64,000 nucleotides of DNA from Gordius sp. MW1 (taxonomy: Eukaryota > Nematomorpha > Gordioida > Gordea > Gordiidae). A model generated the notes under the pieces. The model was not told the DNA's origin, made no database searches, and saw only the letters and a program-made list of their open reading frames with translations. Below, in pieces: positions 50,101 to 64,000 of the stretch (positions are counted from its first letter, which is position 1; every line of letters starts with the position of its first letter). The stretch spans positions 14,826,060 through 14,890,059 of the forward strand of contig OZ038529.1 in NCBI GenBank assembly GCA_964036665.1, written 5' to 3'. The position numbers were made by a program, and so were the translations under genes.

Positions 50101-53100
50101 TTTTTCGATTCTATGTAAGAGCATGAAAAAATATGTAAAAGTAAGCCAATTTGAGAATTTTATTATCCTCGATTTACTTCCGAAAAGAGGTTTTAAGCTG
50201 CCAGAACTATTCATTTTGACAAAAGACAACGTTTTATTGTTGCGATTAGTTTGTTGTATCGCAACGTGAATGCTTTTTTTTCAAAAATGTATTATGCGAT
50301 CATGATTTCAAAGTAATAGTTTTCTGATTCTGATAAATTTTTACTTTTTATCATGGAAACCACGTCTGAAAACGACAACTTTTATCGGATGAATACGGTT
50401 CAAAGAAAAATATGTGAAAAATTTTGAGGTGAAAATATTAATTTTTTTCGATTCTATTTGAAAGAGCATGAAAAAATATGTAAAAGTAAGCCAATTTGAG
50501 AATCCTATTATCCTCGATTTACTTCCGAAAAGAGGTTTTAAGCTGCCAGAACTATTCATTTTGACAAAAGACAACGTTTTATTCGATTAGTTTGTTGTAT
50601 CGCAACGTGAGTGCTGAATTTTTGAAAACTGCTCTATGCGATTAAGATTTCAAAGTAATAGTTTTTAGATTGTAATAAATTTTTACTTGGGATTATAGAA
50701 ACCACGTCTGAAAACGACAACTTTCATCGGATGAATACGGTTCAAAGAAAAATATGTGAAAAATTTTGAGGTAAAAATATTTATTTTTTTCGATTCTATG
50801 TGAAAGAGCATGAAAAAATATATAAGAGTAAGCCAATTTGAGAATCCCTTTATCCTCGATTGACTTCCGAAAAGAGGTTTTAAGTTGCGAGAACTATCAT
50901 TTTGACAAAAGACAACGTTTTATTGTTGCGATTAGTTTGTTCTATCGCAACGTGATGCTTAATTTTTGAAAATGACTCTATGCGATCATGATTTCAAAGT
51001 AATAGTTTTCAGATTCTGATAAATTTTTACTTGGGATCATAGAAACCACGTCTGAAAACGACAACTTTCATCGGATGAATACGGTTCAAAGAAAAATATG
51101 TGAAAAGTCTTGAGGTAAAAATATTTATTTTTTTCGATTCTATGTGAAAGAGCATGAAAAAATATATAAAAGTAAGCCAATTTGAGAATCCTATTATCCT
51201 CGATTGATTTCCGCAAAGAGGTTTTAAGCTGCGAGAACTATCATTTTGACAAAAGACAACGTTTTATTGTTGCGATTAGTTTGTTGTATCGCAACGTGAA
51301 TGCTTAATTTTTCAAAAATGCATTATGCGATCATGATTTCAAAGTAATAGTTTTCTGATTCTGAGAAATTTTTACTTTTTATCATGGAAACCACGTCTGA
51401 AAACTACACCTTTCATCGGATGCATACGGTTGAAAGTAAAATTTGTGAAAAATTTTGAGGTAAAAATATTTATTTTTTTCGATTCTATGTGAAAGAGCAT
51501 GAAAAAATATATATAAGTAAGCCAATTTGAGAATCCTATTATCCTCGATTTACTTCCGAAAAGAGGTTTTAAGCTGCGAGAACTATCATTTTGACAAAAG
51601 ACAACGTTTTATTGTTGCGATTAGTTTGTTGTATCGTAACGTGATGCTTAATTTTTGAAAATGACTCTATGCGATCATGATTTCAAAGTAATAGTTTTCA
51701 GATTCTGATAAATTTTTACTTGGGATCATAGAAACCACGTCTGAAAACGACAAATTTCATCGGATGAATACGGTTCAAAGAAAAATATGTGAAAAGTCTT
51801 GAGGTAAAAATATTTATTTTTTTTGATTCTATGTGAAAGAGCATGAAAAAATATATAAAAGTAAGCCAATTTGAGAATCCTATTATCCTCGATTGATTTC
51901 CGCAAAGAGGTTTTAAGCTGCGAGAACTATCATTTTGACAAAAGACAACGTTTTATTGTTGCGATTAGTTTGTTGTATTGCAACGTGAATGCTTAATTTT
52001 TCAAAAATGCATTATGCGATCATGATTTCAAAGTAATAGTTTTCTGATTCTGATAAATTTTTACTTTTTATCATGGAAACCACGTCTGAAAACGACACCT
52101 TTCATAGGATGCATACGGTTGAAAGAAAAATTTGTGAAAAATTTTGAGGTAAAAATATTTATTTTTTTCGATTCTATGTGAAAGAGCATGAAAAAATATA
52201 TATAAGTAAGCCAATTTGAGAATCCTATTATCCTCGATTTACTTCCGAAAAGAGGTTTTAAGCTGCGAGAACTATCATTTTGACAAAAGACAACGTTTTA
52301 TTGTTGCGATTAGTTTGTTGTATCGCAACGTGAGTGCTGAATTTTTGAAAACTGCTCTATGCGATCATGATTTCAAAGTAATAGTTTTTTGATTCTGATA
52401 AATTTTTACTTGGGATCATAGAAACCACGTCTGAAAACGACAACTTTCATCGGATGAATACAGTTCAAAGAAAAATATGTGAAAAATTTTGAGGTAAAAA
52501 TATTTATTTTTTTCGATTCTATGTGAAAGAGCATGAAAAAATATGTAAAAATAAGCCAATTTGAGAATCCTATTATCCTCGATTTACTTCCGAAAAGAAG
52601 CTGCCAGAACTATTCATTTTGACAAAAGACAACGTTTTATTCGATTAGTTTGTTGTATCGCAACGTGAGTGCTGAATTTTTGAAAACTGCTCTATGCGAT
52701 TAAGATTTCAAAGTAATAGTTTTTAGATTCTGATAAATTTTTACTTGGGATCATAGAAACCACGTCTGAAAACGACAATTTTCATCGGATGAATACGGTT
52801 TAAAGAAAAATATGTGAAAAATTTTGAGGTAAAATTATTTATTTTTTTCGATTCTATGTGAAAGAGCATGAAAAAATATATAAAAGTAAGGCAATTTGAG
52901 AATCCTATTATCCTCGATTTACTTCCGAAAAGAGGTTTTAAGCTGCCAGAACTATTCATTTTGACAAAAGACTACGTTTGATTCGATTAGTTTGTTGTAT
53001 CGCAACGTGAGTGCTGAATTTTTGAAAACTGCTCTATGCGATTAAGATTTCAAAGTAATAGTTTTTAGATTCTAATAAATTTTTACTTGGGATCATAGAA

Positions 53101-56100
53101 ACCACGTCGGAAAACGACAACTTTCATCGGATGAATACGGTTCAAAGAAAAATATGTGAAAAATTTTGAGGTAAAAATATTTATTTTTTTCGATTCTATG
53201 TGAAAGAGCATGAAAAAATATATAAAAGTAAGCCAATTTGAGAATCCTTTTATCCTCGATTGACTTCCGAAAAGAGGTTTTAAGTTGCGAGAACTATCAT
53301 TTTGACAAAAGACAACGTTTTATTGTTGCGATTAGTATGTTGTATCGCAACGTGATGCTTAATTTTTGAAAATGACTCTATGCGATCATGATTTCAAAGT
53401 AATAGTTTTCAGATTCTGATAAATTTTTACTTGGGATCATAGAAACCACGTCTGAAAACGACAACTTTCATCGGATGAATACGGTTCAAAGAAAAATATG
53501 TGAAAAGTCTTGAGGTAAAAATATTTATTTTTTTCGATTCTATGTGAAAGAGCATGAAAAAATATATAAAAGTAAGCCAATTTGAGAATCCTATTATCCT
53601 CGATTGATTTCCGCAAAGAGGTTTTAAGCTGCGAGAACTATCATTTTGACAAAAGACAACGTTTTATTGTTGCGATTAGTTTGTTGTATCGCAACGTGAA
53701 TGCTTAATTTTTCAAAAATGCATTATGCGATCATGATTTCAAAGTAATAGTTTTCTGATTCTGATAAATTTTTACTTTTTATCATGGAAACCACGTCTGA
53801 AAACGACACCTTTCATCGGATGCATACGGTTGAAAGAAAAATTTGTGAAAAATTTTGAGGTAAAAATATTTATTTTTTTCGATTCTATGTGAAAGAGCAT
53901 GAAAAAATATGTAAAAATAAGCCAATTTGAGAATCCTATTATCCTCGATTTACTTCCGAAAAGAGGTTTTAAGCTGCCAGAACTATTCATTTTGACAAAA
54001 GACAACGTTTTATTCGATTAGTTTGTTGTATCGCAACGTGAGTGCTGAATTTTTGAAAACTGCTCTATGCGATTATGATTTCAAAGTAATAGTTTTTAGA
54101 TTCTGATAAATTTTTACTTGGGATCATAGAAACAACGTCTGAAAACGACAACTTTCATCGGATGAATACGGTTTAAAGAAAAATATGTGAAAAATTTTGA
54201 GGTAAAATTATTTATTTTTTTCGATTCTATGTGAAAGAGCATGAAAAAATATATAAAAATAAGCCAATTTGAGAATCCTTTTATCCTCGATTTACTTCCG
54301 AAAAGAGGTTTTAAGCTGCCAGAACTATTCATTTTGACAAAAGACAACGTTTTATTCGATTAGTTTGTTGTATCGCAACGTGAGTGCTGAATTTTTGAAA
54401 ACTGCTCTATGCGATTATGATTTCAAAGTAATAGTTTTTAGATTCTGATAAATTTTTACTTGGGATCATAGAAACCACGTCTGAAAACGACAACTTTCAT
54501 CGGATGAATACGGTTTAAAGAAAAATATGTGAAAAATTTTGAGGTAAAATTATTTATTTTTTTCGATTCTATGTGAAAGAGCATGAAAAAATATATAAAA
54601 GTAAGCCAAGTTGAGAATCCTATTATCCTCGATTGACTTCCGAAAAGAGGTTTTAAGCTGCGAGAACTATCATTTTGACAAAAGACAACGTTTTATTGTT
54701 GCGATTAGTTTGTTGTTTCGCTACGTGAGTGCTTAATTTTTCAAAAATGCACTATGCGATCATGATTTCAAAGTAATAGTTTTCTGATTCTGATAAATTT
54801 TTACTTCTTATCATGGAAACCACGTCTGAAAACGACACCTTTCATCGGATGCATACGGTTGAAAGAAAAATTTGTGAAAAATTTTGAGGTAAAAATATTT
54901 ATTTTTTTCGATTCTATGTGAAAGAGCATGAAAAAATATATAAAAGTAAGGCAATTTGAGAATCCTATTATCCTCGATTTACTTCCGAAAAGAGGTTTTA
55001 AGCTGCGAGAACTATCATTTTGACAAAAGACAACGTTTTATTGTTGCGATTAGTTTGTTGTATCGCAACGTGAGTGCTTAATTTTTCAAAAATTCACTAT
55101 GCGATCATGATTTCAAAGTAATAGTTTTTTGATTCTGATAAATTTTTACTTTTTATCATGGAAACCACGTCTGAAAACGACAACTTTCATCGGATGAATA
55201 CGGTTCAAAGAAAAATATGTATAAAATTTTGAGGTAAAAATATTTATTTTTTTCAATTCTATGTGAAAGAGCATGAAAAAATATTTAAAAGTAAGCCAAT
55301 TTGAGAATCCTATTATCCTCGATTGACTTCCGAAAAGAGGTTTTAAGCTGCCAGAACTATTCATTTTGACAAAAGACAACGTTTTATTCGATTAGTTTGT
55401 TGTATCGCAACGTGAGTGCTGAATTTTTGAAAACTGCTCCATGCGATTATGATTTCAAAGTAATAGTTTTTAGATTCTGATAAATTTTTACTAGGGATCA
55501 TAGAAACCACGTCTGAAAACGACAACTTTCATCGGATGAATACGGTTTAAAGAAAAATATGTGAAAAATTTTGAGGTAAAATTATTTATTTTTTTTGATT
55601 CTATGTGAAAGAGCATGAAAAAATATATAAAAGTAAGCCAATTTGAGAATCCTATTATCCTCGATTGACTTCCGAAAAGAGGTTTTAAGCTGCGAGAACT
55701 ATCATTTTGACAAAAGACAACGTTTTATTGTTGCGATTAGTTTGTTGTTTCGCTACGTGAGTGCTTAATTTTTCAAAAATCCACTATGCGATCATGATTT
55801 CAAAGTAATAGTTTTCTGATTCTGATAAATTTTTACTTCTTATCATGGAAACCACGTCTGAAAACGACACCTTTCATCGGATGCATACGGTTGAAAGAAA
55901 AATTTGTGAAAAATTTTGAGGTAAAAATATTTATTTTTTTCGATTCTATGTGAAAGAGCATGAAAAAATATATAAAAGTAAGGCAATTTGAGAATCCTAT
56001 TATCCTCGATTTACTTCCGAAAAGAGGTTTTAAGCTGCGAGAACTATCATTTTGACAAAAGACAACGTTTTATTGTTGCGATTAGTTTGTTGTATCGCAA

Positions 56101-58474
56101 CGTGAGTGCTTAATTTTTCCAAAATTCACTATGCGATCATGATTTCAAAGTAATAGTTTTTTGATTCTGATAAATTTTTACTTTTTATCATGGAAACCAC
56201 GTCTGAAAACGACAACTTTCATCGGATGAATACAGTTCAAAGAAAAATGTGTGAAAAATTTTGAGGTAAAAATATTTATTTTTTTCGATTCTATGTGAAA
56301 GAGCATGAAAAAATATGTAAAAGTAAGCCAATTTGAGAATCCTATTATCCTCGATTTACTTCCGAAAAGAGGTTTTAAGCTGCGAGAACTATCATTTTGA
56401 CAAAAGACAACGTTTTATTGTTGCGATTAGTTTGTTGTATCGCAACGTGAGTGCTTAATTTTTCAAAAATGCACTATGCGATCATGATTTCAAAGTAATA
56501 GTTTTCTGATTCTGATAAATTTTTACTCTTTATCATCGAAACCACGTCTGAAAACGACAACTTTCATCGGATGCATACGGTTGAAAGAAAAATATGTGAA
56601 AAATTTTGAGGTAAAAATATTTATTTTTTTCGATTCTATGTGAAAGAGCATAAAAAAATATGTGAAAGGAAGCCAATTTGAGAATCCTATTATTCTCGAT
56701 TGACTTCCGAAAAGAGGTTTTAAGCTGCGAGAACTATCATTTTGACAAAAGACAACGTTTTATTGTTGCGATTAGTTTGTTGTATCGCAACGTGAGTGCT
56801 TAATTTTTCAAAAATTCACTATGCGATCATGATTTCAATGTAATAGTTTTTTGATTCTGATAAATTTTTACTTTTTATCATGGAAACCACGTCTGAAAAC
56901 GACAACTTTCATCGGATGAATACGGTTCAAAGAAAAATATGTATAAAATTTTGAGGTAAAAATATTTATTTTTTTCAATTCTATGTGAAAGAGCATGAAA
57001 AAATATTTAAAAGTAAGCCAATTTGAGAATCCTATTATCCTCGACTGACTTCCGAAAAGAGGTTTTAAGCTGCGAGAACTATCATTTTGACAAAAGACAA
57101 CGTTTTATTGTTGCGATTAGTTTGTTGTTTCGCTACGTGAGTGCTTAATTTTTCAAAAATGCACTACGATCATGATTTCAAAGTAATAGTTTTCTGATTC
57201 TGATAAATTTTTACTTTTTATCATGGAAACCACGTCTGAAAACGACAACTTTCATCGGATGCATACGGTTGAAAGAAGAATATGTAAAAAATTTTGAGGT
57301 AAAAATATTTATTTTTTTCAATTCTATGTGAAAGAGCATGAAAAAATATTTAAAAGTAAGCCAATTTGAGAATCCTATTATCCTCGATTGACTTCCGAAA
57401 AGAGGTTTTAAGCTGCGAGAACTATCATTTTGACAAAGACTCCGTTTTATTGTTGCGATTAGTTTGTTGTTTCGCTACGTGAGTGCTTAATTTTTCAAAA
57501 ATGCACTATGCGATCATGATTTCAAAGTAATAGTTTTCTGATTCTGATAAATTTTTACTTTTTATCATGGAAACCACGTCTGAAAACGACACCTTTCATC
57601 GGATGCATACGGTTGAAAGAAAAATTTGTTAAAAATTTTGAGGTAAAAATATTTATTTTTTTCGATTCTATGTGAAAGAGCATGAAAAAATATAGAAAAG
57701 TAAGGCAATTTGAGAATCCTATTATCCTCGATTTACTTCCGAAAAAAGGTTTTAAGCTGCGAGAACTATCATTTTGACAAAAGACAACGTTTTATTGTTG
57801 CGATTAGTTTGTTGTATCGCAACGTGAGTGCTTAATTTTTCAAAAATTCACTATGCGATCATGATTTCAAAGTAATAGTTTTTTGATTCTGATAAATTTT
57901 TACTTTTTATCATGGAAACCACGTCTGAAAACGACAACTTTCATCGGATGAATACGGTTCAAAGAAAAATATGTATACAATTTTTAGGTAAAAATATTTA
58001 TTTTTTTCGATTCTATGTGAAAGAGCATGAAAAAATATGTAAAAGTAAGCCAATTTGAGAATCCTATTATCCTCGATTGACTTCCGAAAAGAGGTTTTAA
58101 GCTGCCAGAACTATCATTTTGACAAAAGACAACGTTTTATTGTTGCGATTAGTTTGTTGTTTCGCTACGTGAGTGCTTAATTTTTCAAAAATGCACTATG
58201 CGATCATGATTTCAAAGTAATAGTTTTCTGATTCTGATAAATTTTTACTTTTTATCATGGAAACCACGTCTGAAAACGACACCTTTCATCGGATGCATAC
58301 GGTTGAAAGAAAAATTTGTTAAAAATTTTGAGGTAAAAATATTTATTTTTTTCGATTCTATGTGAAAGAGCATGAAAAAATATATAAAAGTAAGGCAATT
58401 TGAGAATCCTATTATCCTCGATTTACTTCCGAAAAGAGGTTTTAAGCTGCGAGAACTATCATTTTGACAAAAGA

Positions 58475-61400
58475 CAACGTTTTATTCGATTAGTTTGTTG
58501 TATCGCAACGTGAGTGCTGAATTTTTGAAAACTGCTCTATGCGATTAAGATTTCAAAGTAATAGTTTTTAGATTCTAATAAATTTTTAATTGGGATCATA
58601 GAAACCACGTCTGAAAACGACAACTTTCATCGGATGAATACGGTTCAAAGAAAAATATGTGAAAAATTTTGAGGTAAAAATATTTATTTTTTTCGATTCT
58701 ATGTGAAAGCATGAAAAAATATATAAAAGTAAGGCAATTTGAGAATCCTATTATTCTCGATTTACTTCCGAAAAGAGGTTTTAAGCTGCGAGAACTATCA
58801 TTTTGACAAAAGACAACGTTTTATTGGGTCGATTAGTTTGTTGTATCGCAACGTGAGTGCTTAATTTTTCAAAAATGCACTATGCGATCATGATTTCAAA
58901 TTAATAGTTTTTTGATTCTGATAAATTTTTACTTTTTATCATGGAAACCACGTCTGAAAACGACAACTTTCATCGGATGAATACGGTTCAAAGAAAAATA
59001 TGTAAAAAATTTTGAGGTAAAAATATTTATTTTTTTCAATTCTATGTGAAAGAGCATGAAAAAATATTTAAAAGTAAGCCAATTTGAGAATCCTATTATC
59101 CTCGATTGACTTCCGAAAAGAGGTTTTAAGCTGCGAGAACTATCATTTTGACAAAAGACTACGTTTTATTGTTGCGATTAGTTTGTTGTTTCGCTACGTG
59201 AGTGCTTAATTTTTCAAAAATGCACTATGCGATCATGATTTCAAAGTAATAGTTTTCTGATTCTGATAAATTTTTACTTTTTATCATGGAAACCACGTCT
59301 GAAAACGACACCTTTCATCGGATGCATACGGTTGAAAGAAAAATTTGTGAAAAATTTTGAGGTAAAAATATTTATTTTTTTCGATTCTATGTGAAAGAGC
59401 ATGAAAAAATATATAAAAGTAAGGCAATTTGAGAATCCTATTATCCTCGATTTACTTCCGAAAAAAGGTTTTAAGCTGCGAGAACTATCATTTTGACAAA
59501 AGACAACGTTTTATTGTTGCGATTAGTTTGTTGTATCGCAACGTGAGTGCTTAATTTTTCAAAAATTCACTATGCGATCATGATTTCAATGTAATAGTTT
59601 TTTGATTCTGATAAATTTTTACTTTTTATCATGGAAACCACGTCTGAAAACGACAACTTTCATCAAATGAATACGGTTCAAAGAAAAATATGTATAAAAT
59701 TTTGAGGTAAAAATATTTATTTTTTTCAATTCTATGTGAAAGAGCATGAAAAAATATTTAAAAGTAAGCCAATTTGAGAATCCTATTATCCTCGATTGAC
59801 TTCCGAAAAGAGGTTTTAAGCTGCGAGAACTATCATTTTGACAAAAGACAACGTTTTATTGTTGCGATTAGTTTGTTGTTTCGCTACGTGAGTGCTTAAT
59901 TTTTCAAAAATGCACTATGCGATCATGATTTCAAAGTAATAGTTTTCTGATTCTGATAAATTTTTACTTTTTATCATGGAAACCACGTCTGAAAACGACA
60001 ACTTTCATCGGATGCATACGGTTGAAAGAAGAATATGTAAAAAATTTTGAGGTAAAAATATTTATTTTTTTCAATTCTATGTGAAAGAGCATGAAAAAAT
60101 ATTTAAAAGTAAGCCAATTTGAGAATCCTATTATCCTCGATTGACTTCCGAAAAGAGGTTTTAAGCTGCGAGAACTATCATTTTGACAAAAGACTACGTT
60201 TTATTGTTGCGATTAGTTTGTTGTTTCGCTACGTGAGTGCTTAATTTTTCAAAAATGCACTATGCGATCATGATTTCAAAGTAATAGTTTTCTGATTCTT
60301 ATAAATTTTTACTTTTTATCATGGAAACCACGTCTGAAAACGACACCTTTCATCGGATGCATACGGAAAGAAAAATTTGTGAAAAATTTTGAGGTAAAAA
60401 TATTTATTTTTTTCGATTCTATGTGAAAGAGCATGAAAAAATATAGAAAAGTAAGGCAATTTGAGAATCCTATTATCCTCGATTTACTTCCGAAAAAAGG
60501 TTTTAAGCTGCGAGAACTATCATTTTGACAAAAGACAACGTTTTATTGTTGCGATTAGTTTGTTGTATCGCAACGTGAGTGCTTAATTTTTCAAAAATTC
60601 ACTATGCGATCATGATTTCAAAGTAATAGTTTTTTGATTCTGATAAATTTTTACTTTTTATCATGGAGAAAACGACAACTTTCATCGGATGAATACGGTT
60701 CAAAGAAAAATATGTATACAATTTTTAGGTAAAAATATTTATTTTTTTCGATTCTATGTGAAAGAGCATGAAAAAATATGTAAAAGTAAGCCAATTTGAG
60801 AATCCTATTATCCTCGATTGACTTCCGAAAAGAGGTTTTAAGCTGCCAGAACTATCATTTTGACAAAAGACAACGTTTTATTGTTGCGATTAGTTTGTTG
60901 TTTCGCTACGTGAGTGCTTAATTTTTCAAAAATGCACTATGCGATCATGATTTCAAAGTAATAGTTTTCTGATTCTGATAAATTTTTACTTTTTATCATG
61001 GAAACCACGTCAGAAAACGACAACTTTCATCGGATGCATACGGTTGAAAGAAGAATATGTGAAAAATTTTTAGGTAAAAATATTTATTTTTTTCAATTCT
61101 ATGTGAAAGAGCATGAAAAAATATTTAAAAGTAAGCCAATTTGAGAATCCTATTATCCTCGATTGACTTCCGAAAAGAGGTTTTAAGCTGCGAGAACTAT
61201 CATTTTGACAAAAGACAACGTTTTATTGTTGCGATTAGTTTGTTGTTTCGCTACGTGAGTGCTTAATTTTTCAAAAATGCACTATGCGATCATGATTTCA
61301 AAGTAATAGTTTTCTGATTCTGATAAATTTTTACTTTTTATCATGGAAACCACGTCTGAAAACGACAACTTTCATCCGATGCATACGGTTGAAAGAAGAA

Positions 61401-64000
61401 TATGTGAAAAATTTTGAGGTAAAAATATTTATTTTTTTCGATTCTATGTGAAAGAGCATGAAAAAATATGTAAAAGTAAGCCAATTTGAGAATTTTATTA
61501 TCCTCGATTTACTTCCGAAAAGAGGTTATAAGCTGCCTGAACTATTCATTTTGACAAAAGACAACGTTTTATTGTTGCGATTAGTTTGTTGTATCGCAAC
61601 GTGAGTGCTGAATTTTTGAAAACTGCTCTATGCGATTAAGATTTCAAAGTAATAGTTTTTAGATTCTAATAAATTTTTACTTGGGATCATAGAAACCACA
61701 TCTGAAAACGACAACTTTCATCGGATGAATACGGTTCAAAGAAAAATATGTGAAAAATTTTGAGGTAAAAATATTTATTTTTTTCGATTCTATGTGAAAG
61801 AGCATGAAAAAATATATAAAAGTAAGCCAATTTGAGAATCCTATTATCCTCGATTTACTTCCGAAAAGAGGTTTTAAGCTGCCAGAACTATTCATTTTGA
61901 CAAAAGACAACGTTTTATTCGATTAGTTTGTTGTATCGCAACGTGAGTGCTGAATTTTTGAAAACTGCTCTATGCGATTAAGATTTCAAAGTAATAGTTT
62001 TTAGATTCTAATAAATTTTTACTTGGGATCATAGAAACCACATCTGAAAACGACAACTTTCATCGGATGAATACGGTTCAAAGAAAAATATGTGAAAAAT
62101 TTTGAGGTAAAAATATTTATTTTTTTCGAATGTATGTGAAAGAGCATTAAAAAATATATAAAAGTAAGGCAATTTGAGAATCCTATTATCCTCGATTTAC
62201 TTCCGAAAAGAGGTTTTAAGCTGCCAGAACTATTCATTTTGACAAAAGACAACGTTTTATTGTTGCGATTAGTTTGTTGTTTCGCTACGTGAGTGCTTAA
62301 TTTTTCAAAAATGCACTATGCGATCATGATTTCAAAGTAATAGTTTTCTGATTCTGATAAATTTTTACTTTTTATCATGGAAACCACGTCTGAAAACGAC
62401 ACCTTTCATCGGATGCATACGGTTGAAAGAAAAATTTGTGAAAAATTTTGAGGTAAAAATATTTATTTTTTTCGATTCTATGTGAAAGAGCATGAAAAAA
62501 TATATAAAAGTAAGGCAATTTGAGAATCCTATTATCCTCGATTTACTTCCGAAAAGAGGTTTTAAGCTGCGAGAACTATCATTTTGACAAAAGACAACGT
62601 TTTATTGTTGCGATTAGTTTGTTGTATCGCAACGTGAGTGCTTAATTTTTCAAAAATTCACTATGCGATCATGATTTCAAAGTAATAGTTTTTTGATTCT
62701 GATAAATTTTTACTTTTTATCATGGAAATCACGTCTGAAAACGACAACTTTCATCGGATGAATACGGTCCAAAGAAAAATATGTATAAAATTTTGAGGTA
62801 AAAATATTTATTTTTTTCAATTGTATGTGAAAGAGCATGAAAAAATATTTAAAAGTAAGCCAATTTGAGAATCCTATTATCCTCGATTGACTTCCGAAAA
62901 GAGGTTTTAAGCTGCGAGAACTATCAATTTGACGAAAGACAACGTTTTATTCGATTAGTTTGTTGTATCGCAACGTGAGTGCTGAATTTTTGAAAACTGC
63001 TCTATGCGATTAAGATTTCAAAGTAATAGTTTTTAGATTCTAATAAATTTTTAATTGGGATCATAGAAACCACGTCTGAAAACGACAACTTTCATCGGAT
63101 GAATACGGTTCAAAGAAAAATATGTGAAAAATTTTGAGGTAAAAATATTTATTTTTTTCGATTCTATGTGAAAGCATGAAAAAATATTTAAAAGTAAGGC
63201 AATTTGAGAATCCTATTATTCTCGATTTACTTCCGAAAAGAGGTTTTAAGCTGCGAGAACTATCATTTTGACAAAAGACAACGTTTTATTGTTGCGAGTA
63301 GTTTGTTGTATCGCAACGTGAGTGCTTAATTTTTCAAAAATGCACTATGCGATCATGATTTCAAAGTAATAGTTTTTTGATTCTGATAAATTTTTACTTT
63401 TTATCATGGAAACCACGTCTGAAAACGACAACTTTCATCGGATGAATACGGTTCAAAGAAAAATATGTAAAAAATTTTGAGGTAAAAATATTTATTTTCA
63501 ATTCTATGTGAAAGAGCATGAAAAAATATTTAAAAGTAAGCCAATTTGAGAATCCTATTATCCTCGATTGACTTCCGAAAAGAGGTTTTAAGCTGCGAGA
63601 ACTATCATTTTGACAAAAGACTACGTTTTATTGTTGCGATTAGTTTGTTGTTTCGCTACGTGAGTGCTTAATTTTTCAAAAATGCACTATGCGATCATGA
63701 TTTCAAAGTAATAGTTTTCTGATTCTGATAAATTTTTACTTTTTATCATGGAAACAACGTCTGAAAACGACACCTTTCATCGGATGCATACGGTTGAAAG
63801 AAAAATTTGTGAAAAATTTTGAGGTAAAAATATTTATTTTTTTCGATTCTATGTGAAAGAGCATGAAAAAATATATAAAAGTAAGGCAATTTGAGAATCC
63901 TATTATCCTCGATTTACTTCCGAAAAGAGGTTTTAAGCTGCGAGAACTATCATTTTTACAAAAGACAACGTTTTATTGTTGCGATTAGTTTGTTGTATCG
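58475..64000. repeat. Segmental duplication with 4465-bp offset, running off the window
   Basis: About 58475-59535 recurs at 62940-64000. Both copies have 'tttttaattgggatcatag' (58591 and 63056 at the 'tggg'), the 2-bp loss 'gtgaaagcatg' and the same unit order. The offset equals thirteen monomers. The second copy is cut by the window end, so its length is unknown. Confidence 0.65.

Larger units (their letters stand above)
40025..52438. repeat. Large segmental duplication, 6452-bp offset
   Basis: About 40025-45985 recurs at about 46477-52438, nearly 6 kb and some 17 monomers per copy. The order of every subtype is kept, including the truncated monomer (40461 and 46913), 'gtataattattt' (about 42952 and 49404), 'ctatgtaagagc' (about 43659 and 50111) and 'gcttttttttc' (about 43821 and 50273). 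Only scattered single-base differences were seen, for example 'ctgataaa' versus 'ctgagaaa' near 44908/51360. Confidence 0.85.
20851..64000. repeat. Satellite DNA array, right block (~345-bp monomers)
   Basis: About 125 further monomers of the same family and orientation, continuing past the window end. From about 39 kb onward many units carry a short deletion turning 'ttattgttgcgattag' into 'ttattcgattag', which I did not see further left. Units with 'cttgggtagaaacc' stop at about 28.3 kb. From 29.4 to 39.7 kb many units have 'tatattaagttaatttgag', a deletion around 'aagtaagcc'. No gene or second mobile element interrupts the block. Confidence 0.97.

Noticed and set aside
74..62252. Repeated 73-77 codon ORFs on the - strand throughout the satellite as real genes
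   Set aside because: They follow the satellite period, are broken in most monomers, have no start context or promoter evidence, and differ in step with the DNA repeat.
1..64000. CRISPR array
   Set aside because: Repeats are about 345 bp with no unique spacers between short repeats; this is satellite DNA.
1..64000. CENP-B box in the satellite monomer
   Set aside because: I looked for the TTCG....A..CGGG pattern and did not find it in the monomer consensus.

Overview
The window is eukaryotic heterochromatin, most likely from an insect or other arthropod (an inference from the repeat style and the retrotransposon lineage, not proven). About 58 kb is one AT-rich satellite DNA family in a head-to-tail tandem array with a monomer of about 343-346 bp, and I saw no inversion. 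I see no host gene, tRNA, rRNA or bacterial feature. The array is interrupted once, at 14949-20850, by a full-length Ty3/gypsy LTR retrotransposon (Metaviridae, mag-like by eye) on the + strand.

Layout: 1-14948 is satellite (about 43 monomers); 14949-20850 is the retrotransposon; 20851-64000 is satellite again (about 125 monomers). The satellite has nested higher-order structure. There are two-monomer (~689 bp), four-monomer (1367 and 1376 bp), six-monomer (2058 and 2063 bp) and eight-monomer (2736 bp) periods, plus larger segmental duplications with offsets of 3695, 4465 and 6452 bp. Some monomer variants are confined to zones: a form with a short gap in the 'cttggg' block occurs only left of about 28.3 kb, and a form lacking part of the 'ttattgttgcg' block occurs only right of about 39 kb. 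This fits local homogenisation by unequal exchange.

The retrotransposon has two 618-bp LTRs that look identical by eye (TG...CA ends), a 5-bp target duplication (aagat), a tRNA-Leu-type primer binding site, and a polypurine tract touching the 3' LTR. Between them lie a very AT-rich leader, a short gag-like ORF (one CCHC zinc knuckle, a hydrophobic N-terminal segment, no recognisable capsid), an intact 1042-codon pol (protease, reverse transcriptase, RNase H, integrase with D-D-35-E), and a third ORF in the envelope position. The third ORF is GC-rich, arginine/proline-rich and carries a zinc-knuckle-like motif.

Two expression signals stand out. The gag-like ORF and pol are in the same frame, separated by a single UGA followed by CUAG, the best-known stop-readthrough context. 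The third ORF begins directly after a pyrimidine-rich ...CAG that looks like a splice acceptor, and the leader has a perfect GTAAGT donor. The element may therefore make a Gag-Pol protein by readthrough and its third protein from a spliced RNA. The near-identical LTRs and open pol point to a very recent insertion into the satellite.
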